Assembly (NCBI GenBank): GCA_021796375.1
Contig: JAJYJF010000049.1
Span: 1-9,818 of the forward strand
Reading direction: 5' to 3'
DNA length: 9,818 nt
From: Chloroflexota bacterium
Lineage (GTDB): Bacteria > Chloroflexota > Anaerolineae > Anaerolineales > Anaerolineaceae
In this document: positions 6,557 through 9,818 of the stretch, piece after piece
Layout of the letters: each line of letters opens with the position of its first letter
Position numbering within the stretch: position 1 is the first letter of the stretch
Program-made: the position numbers and the translations under genes
The notes under the pieces: generated by a model
The model's database searches: none
What the model was told of the DNA's origin: nothing
Seen by the model: the letters and a program-made list of their open reading frames with translations, nothing else

Positions 6557-6813
6557 GGCAGCCTCAAACACTTCGCGTCGAAAAGAAGAGACCTGGTCGA
6601 ATCAATTCATCCCTATATACGCGGCCATGGGTGGATGGTTGCTTCTTTGCTGCGATGTCTTGTGGGGTAAGGGGTAAAGGGCGGGATTCGTCCGGGATCG
6701 TTGCTTTAATCATACGCCAGAATCAGCGCATTTTTAGATCGGTTTTCAGGATGGGGAGGCAGGCGGGGCTGTCCCTTGCAGGCAAAGATTCTTGCTGATT
6801 CCCTAAACTTTAC
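6557..6813. other. Divergent spacer between crtB and the GntR regulator, crtB side
   Basis: No gene is seen here. The crtB promoter should lie on the minus strand, but no convincing -35/-10 pair is visible. The best -10-like boxes are TATATA at 6614-6619 and, on the minus strand, TATGAT at 6714-6709, both without a good -35. Poly-purine repeats (GGGGTAAGGGGTAAAGGG, around 6664-6681) and some A/T-rich stretches mark it as non-coding. The plus-strand regulator promoter starts at 6814. Confidence 0.5.
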
Positions 6814-6842
6814 TTGACATCAGCCGACAACCTCGCTATAAT
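6814..6842 (+). promoter_or_regulatory. Perfect-consensus sigma70 promoter of the GntR regulator gene
   Basis: TTGACA (6814-6819) and TATAAT (6837-6842) are both exact consensus boxes with the optimal 17-nt spacing. Transcription should start near 6849, about 42 nt before the regulator ATG at 6891. The -10 box overlaps the first operator-like repeat by its last two bases, which would allow direct repression. Confidence 0.9.
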
Positions 6843-6872
6843 GTACGTACATTTCATTTGTACGTACATTTC
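6841..6872. promoter_or_regulatory. Tandem operator-like repeats over the GntR start site
   Basis: TGTACGTACATTTC occurs twice without change, at 6842-6855 and 6859-6872, with a 17-bp period. Each copy contains the palindrome TGTACGTACA; the first extends to 12 bp as ATGTACGTACAT (6841-6852). This fits the loose GntR-family pattern GT-Nx-AC. The first copy overlaps the -10 end and the expected start site, and the second lies in the early leader, so the likely purpose is autorepression by the encoded regulator. That the encoded protein binds here is inferred from position and symmetry. Confidence 0.75.
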
Positions 6873-6890
6873 GCGGCGGCCCATCGACCC

Positions 6891-7622
6891 ATGCCAACCC
6901 TCGATCCGGAATTGCGCATTCCCTTGCATAGCCAGCTCAAGCAGACGCTGCTCGAGCAGATCGAGGATGGTGTATACAAACCCGGCGAGATCCTTCCGCC
7001 CGAAGTGAACCTGGCGAAAGATTACTGCATCAGCCGGGCGACCGTGCGGCGAGCGATGCAGGAGATGGAGCACGAAGGCTACATTCACCGCATGGCAGGT
7101 AAAGGAACCTTCGTGCTGCGCGCCCGCATCGATCGCGGGCTGTCGCGTATGACCAGCTTCTCGGAGAACATGCGCGAGCGCGGGCAGGAAGTCACCTCGA
7201 AGTACCTGGAAATCACCCGTAAAGCGCCCCCGGAGCACATCGCCAAGATGCTGCAAATCGAACCAGGCGAGAAGGTGCCGTACATCTACCGCCAGCGGCT
7301 GGCAGACGGGCTGCCCATTGCTTTGACGATCTCCTATATCCGCGCGCCAGCCGGGGTCAGTCTACCCGTGAACGAACTGGGGCCGAACGCATCGTTGTGG
7401 TCGCTGCTTGAAAAGAAGGGGGTGCGGTTAATTGAATCGGACAAGACCATCGAGGCGATCCTGGCCAACGAGGAGTACGCGCGTTTGCTCGATGTGAACG
7501 TGAGCGCGCCACTGCTCCTGGTCGAAAGCATTGTATTTACAGTCAACCATATCCCGGTTGAGTACTCACAGGTCATCAGCTCGGGCGACCGTTACAAATA
7601 TACGATCCATCTAGACCGGTAG
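6891..7622 (+). CDS. GntR family transcriptional regulator, HutC/UTRA type
   Basis: This is a cytoplasmic ligand-responsive DNA-binding protein, probably a repressor. From ATG 6891 it has 243 residues, normal for the HutC subfamily. The N-terminal winged helix reads IPLHSQLKQTLLEQIEDGVYKPGEILPPE through ISRATVRRAMQEME and GYIHRMAGKGTFV (about 10-75). The UTRA effector domain follows (about 85-240), with RGQEV, YIYRQRLADGLPIALTISYI and the closing VEYSQVISSGDRYKYTI. UTRA domains commonly bind sugar phosphates, amino acids or related small molecules, so a sugar signal fits the importer downstream. An in-frame TTG at 6858 would add MYVHFAAAHRP but lies inside the operator repeat, so ATG 6891 is preferred although its ribosome site is weak. 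The gene reads in the same direction as the importer, 179 nt upstream of it, and probably regulates itself through the repeats at 6841-6872. Confidence 0.92.
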   Translation: MPTLDPELRIPLHSQLKQTLLEQIEDGVYKPGEILPPEVNLAKDYCISRATVRRAMQEMEHEGYIHRMAGKGTFVLRARIDRGLSRMTSFSENMRERGQEVTSKYLEITRKAPPEHIAKMLQIEPGEKVPYIYRQRLADGLPIALTISYIRAPAGVSLPVNELGPNASLWSLLEKKGVRLIESDKTIEAILANEEYARLLDVNVSAPLLLVESIVFTVNHIPVEYSQVISSGDRYKYTIHLDR

Positions 7623-7801
7623 CCTGGTTGATCCTTATTGTTTTCCTTCTTATTCCACCGGTTATCGCTATTAAATATTAGCGAATCGGATAAACAAATC
7701 TTGTCTGACCAGAGAGGAGGTGCGACCCGGACCACCGTTCCTATAGATTTGTGTTCGTCCGTCTTATCACGTCCGCGTACTTTGAAGAGAAGGAGCATGC
7801 A
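7623..7801 (+). promoter_or_regulatory. Upstream region of the sugar importer with inverted repeat
   Basis: This AT-richer spacer should hold the importer promoter, but I see no good -35/-10 pair; TTGATC (7628-7633) and TATTCC (7651-7656) with 17-nt spacing is only a weak candidate. An inverted repeat TCGCTA-N8-TAGCGA lies at 7665-7684 and may be an operator. The TGTACGTACA site of the GntR promoter is absent. AGAGGAGGTG at 7713-7722 looks like a strong ribosome site but has no plausible start codon after it. The real ribosome site is AGGAG at 7791-7795, 6 nt before the binding-protein ATG. Confidence 0.45.
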
Positions 7802-9199
7802 ATGACTGGAAAGTTTATGAAACAGATTTTCTTCCTACTCGTCATGGCAACGATGGTACTGAGCACGGTGCAATGCGCGCCGGCGCCCACCCCAACGCCC
7901 GCAGCCCCGGCTGCCGCGCAACCGACCCAGCCACCTGCCGCGCCGGCTCCGACGGAGCCTCCTGCCGCAGCCGCCCCGACAGTCGCCCCGCCAACACCGG
8001 TCAACCCGCGGCCCTATGATGGCGTGCAGATCACCCTGGCCTCGATGACCGACCAGTACGTCCAGGCTTTCCGCTACTTGCTGCCGCTCTTCGCAGCCAA
8101 GACCGGGATTCAGATCACCATGGACGAACTGGGCTACACAGACCTGTACCAGAAGATCACCGCCGACTTCGTGGCTCATACGGCTCAATACGACCTGATG
8201 ACCACCGATATCGTCTGGTCAGGCCAGTTTGCCGCGAATAAAAATACCCTTGACCTGACCGACCTGATCGCCAGGGACAAAGTTGTCATCAATCCTGACG
8301 ATATCCCCGCGGTGATGTGGACGGAGGGCGAATACCAGGGCCGCCAGTACGCATTCCCGCTGGGTGGCTACGCCAATGTGCTGAACTACCGCAAGGACCT
8401 CTTCGACGCGAAAGGCCTCAAGCCCCCGACGACCCAGGAAGATCTGCTCAAGGATGCTCAGGCGCTAAATGACCCCGCGCACGGCGTCTATGGGATCGCG
8501 CTGCTCGGTGCGGGCTCGGCCGGCGCGCAAGATTTCATGGTCTTCGTTCAGCAGCACGGCGGCACCATCCTGGATAAGGATGGCAAGGCTAAGGTCAATA
8601 CCCCCGAGAACGTAAAGACCCTCGAGTACTTCGGCTCGCTGTTCAAGTATGCCCCTCCAGGCAGCGCCAACTACTGGTGGGACGATCGCGAGACCGCATT
8701 CCGCCAGGGTAAGGTTGCGATGATGGAAGGCTGGAGCATCTCCCGCAACGACTATGAAGACCCATCGATGTCACAGGTGGTGGGCAAAGTCGATATCGTC
8801 AAAGCGCCAACCTCGGCGGGCATGACCCCGGTCTACGGCTTTGGCGGTTGGGGGATCGGCATCAACGCCGACTCAGAGAAGGTCAAACAGGAAGCTGCCT
8901 GGGAGTTCATCAAATGGCTGTCTTCCCCGGACGTCCAGAAGCTGTGGGTCGAGCATCGCGGTCCGCCGCTGCGCATCAGCACGATGAAGGACCCCGAAAT
9001 CAACCAGAAACTGCCCTGGATGCCCATCCTGCTCGAATCCTTCCAGAACGGCGACGGAAACTACCGCCCGCGCATCCCACAATACAGCATTATTGAAGAC
9101 GCGCTGGGCACGAACGTGAACGCTTTCCTGGTTGGTAAAGAGACCGCGCAGAGCGCGCTGGATAAAGCCCAGGCTCAGATCGAAAAGAACTGGCAATAA
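7802..9199 (+). CDS. Sugar ABC transporter substrate-binding lipoprotein (family 1, CUT1 type)
   Basis: This is the extracytoplasmic receptor of a carbohydrate ABC importer; it captures the sugar and delivers it to the permeases. From ATG 7802 (AGGAG 6 nt upstream) it has 465 residues. The signal peptide has Lys4 and Lys7, then the hydrophobic IFFLLVMATMVL. The likely lipid-modified residue is Cys25 in STVQC, with an unusual Gln at -1 where Ala or Gly is normal. A Pro/Ala/Thr-rich tether (about 26-62) separates the anchor from the family-1 binding domain. That domain shows TDQYVQAFRYLLPLF, TDIVWSGQFAAN, YAFPLGGYANVLNYRKDLFDAKGLKPPTT, AFRQGKVAMMEGWS, FGGWGIGINADSEK and AAWEFIKWLSSPDVQKLW, the order seen in MalE/UgpB-like proteins. 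A GTG at 7751 would add residues ahead of the signal peptide and lacks a ribosome site. The specific sugar cannot be assigned. The permease follows in the same operon. Confidence 0.94.
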   Translation: MTGKFMKQIFFLLVMATMVLSTVQCAPAPTPTPAAPAAAQPTQPPAAPAPTEPPAAAAPTVAPPTPVNPRPYDGVQITLASMTDQYVQAFRYLLPLFAAKTGIQITMDELGYTDLYQKITADFVAHTAQYDLMTTDIVWSGQFAANKNTLDLTDLIARDKVVINPDDIPAVMWTEGEYQGRQYAFPLGGYANVLNYRKDLFDAKGLKPPTTQEDLLKDAQALNDPAHGVYGIALLGAGSAGAQDFMVFVQQHGGTILDKDGKAKVNTPENVKTLEYFGSLFKYAPPGSANYWWDDRETAFRQGKVAMMEGWSISRNDYEDPSMSQVVGKVDIVKAPTSAGMTPVYGFGGWGIGINADSEKVKQEAAWEFIKWLSSPDVQKLWVEHRGPPLRISTMKDPEINQKLPWMPILLESFQNGDGNYRPRIPQYSIIEDALGTNVNAFLVGKETAQSALDKAQAQIEKNWQ

Positions 9200-9220
9200 A
9201 CCTTCAACGCTAACATCATC

Positions 9221-9254
9221 GGGGATGGAATCCCTTCGCGGGGATTCCATCCTC
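9221..9254 (+). other. Stable intercistronic hairpin between binding protein and permease
   Basis: GGATGGAATCCC (9223-9234) pairs perfectly with GGGATTCCATCC (9241-9252) around a 6-nt loop, with two further outer pairs (G-C and G-U). It starts 22 nt after the binding-protein stop and ends 6 nt before the permease ribosome site (GGAGG, 9261-9265). No T-tract follows. In sugar-importer operons such hairpins often protect the upstream message or cause partial termination, so that the binding protein is made in excess; that role is inferred here. Confidence 0.8.
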
Positions 9255-9271
9255 TCCTCCGGAGGTGGTGA

Positions 9272-9818
9272 TTGGCCAACTCAATTGCGATCAAGTACCG
9301 GCAGTCTTTCGCGGCTCGGTATCGCCGGTTCATCCTGGGGAACGGCGCGTACGTGGGGCTGCTGCTGCCTATCTTGATCTTCGTGGCGGTGATCGCCATC
9401 TACCCGCTATGCTTTTCAATTGTCATCAGCCTGTTCAAATACCGGCTGACCGATCCGAACCAGACGAAGACCTTTATTGGCCTGGCAAACTACATCAAAG
9501 CTTTCAATGACCCGGTTATTATCGGGGCGCTGGGTACCACCCTGCAATTCGTGGTGGGGACGGTGGTGCTGGAGATCGCCTTCGGGCTGGGGCTGGCGAT
9601 GCTGCTCTCCGCGGAGAATTTTATCTCCCGCTTTATCCGGTCGTTCCTGCTGCTGCCGATGGCCCTCCCGCCGCTGGTGATCGGATTGGTCTGGAAAGCG
9701 ATGTACAACGCGGATTGGGGTGTCATCCCATACTACGCCAAGCTGATCGGGTGGAATATGGGCAGCGGGCCCCTGGCGACGCCCGGGGCTGCGATGCCCG
9801 CCGTGATCCTGGTAGATG
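9272..9818 (+). CDS. Sugar ABC transporter permease, MalF/UgpA type, N-terminal part
   Basis: This is the first membrane subunit of the importer, open at the right edge; 182 codons are visible. The start is TTG at 9272: it follows an in-frame TGA at 9269-9271, has GGAGG (9261-9265) six bases upstream, and begins MANSIAIKYRQSF. The basic N-terminus (RYRRF) precedes a transmembrane segment GLLLPILIFVAVIAIYPL (29-46). The CUT1-type periplasmic block follows (TFIGLANYIKAFNDPVIIGALGTTLQFV), then a second segment VVGTVVLEIAFGLGLAMLL and a third, FLLLPMALPPLVIGLVWKAMYN (125-146). The loop with NADWGVIPYY and the last visible PAVILVD lead into the next segment. The EAA loop that touches the ATPase lies beyond the window. 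A second permease is expected downstream. Confidence 0.92.
   Translation, partial: MANSIAIKYRQSFAARYRRFILGNGAYVGLLLPILIFVAVIAIYPLCFSIVISLFKYRLTDPNQTKTFIGLANYIKAFNDPVIIGALGTTLQFVVGTVVLEIAFGLGLAMLLSAENFISRFIRSFLLLPMALPPLVIGLVWKAMYNADWGVIPYYAKLIGWNMGSGPLATPGAAMPAVILVD

Noticed and set aside
3980..6599. The 12-mer GAGACCTGGTCG at 3980-3991 and again at 6588-6599, flanking the crt operon
   Set aside because: The flanking position is suggestive, but a 12-nt match is expected a few times by chance in about 10 kb, the copies do not extend further, and no mobile-element gene lies between them.
6858..6890. TTG start for the GntR regulator adding 11 residues
   Set aside because: The codon lies inside the operator-like repeat, about 9 nt from the expected transcript start, and the added residues are not part of the winged-helix fold.
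7713..7722. Strong Shine-Dalgarno-like AGAGGAGGTG upstream of the binding-protein gene
   Set aside because: No start codon with a credible reading frame follows at the right distance, and the binding-protein ATG has its own ribosome site at 7791-7795.
7892..8000. Pro/Ala/Thr-rich low-complexity DNA as a possible tandem repeat
   Set aside because: It is the coding sequence of the lipoprotein tether; repeats are at the amino-acid level and irregular, with no fixed DNA unit.

Overview
The window looks like a chromosomal segment from a GC-rich bacterium, most likely a Chloroflexota member of the Anaerolineae type. This is an inference from protein style, not from a marker gene. The main clue is a sugar-binding lipoprotein whose mature end is a long Pro/Ala/Thr-rich tether starting CAPAPTPTP, a habit common in that phylum. 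Most of the window is by eye about two-thirds G+C; the right-hand transporter section is somewhat less GC-rich.

Layout. (1) 1-167: the last 54 codons of an M23 metallopeptidase. It is followed by a gene-free stretch with a 9-bp hairpin and a perfect 36-nt GC-rich palindrome. (2) 387-1199: a biotin protein ligase without a DNA-binding domain, ending at a strong hairpin terminator that also separates it from the convergent HIT-family gene (1326-1808, minus). (3) 1976-3939: a compact plus-strand operon, xseA-xseB-DUF212. Its sigma70-like promoter is so close to the xseA ATG that the transcript would be leaderless or nearly so. (4) 5594-4101 and 6556-5591 (minus): a two-gene terpenoid operon with a squalene/phytoene synthase followed by a phytoene desaturase-type flavoenzyme, coupled by an ATGA overlap. 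(5) 6814 to the right edge: a GntR/HutC-type regulator under a perfect-consensus promoter carrying two identical operator-like repeats, then a CUT1-type sugar ABC importer (lipoprotein binding protein and the start of the first permease). The importer continues past the window.

How the genes work together. XseA and XseB form exonuclease VII. The Crt pair would make and desaturate a C40 or C30 prenyl backbone. The regulator probably senses a sugar or sugar phosphate and controls itself and possibly the adjacent importer. The same operator is not seen in front of the importer, so that link rests on adjacency only.

I see no CRISPR array, transposase, phage gene, tRNA or rRNA. I did not find a clearly new multi-gene system. 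The most notable signals are regulatory: the duplicated operator, the leaderless xseA promoter, the 36-nt palindrome, and the hairpin between the binding-protein and permease genes.
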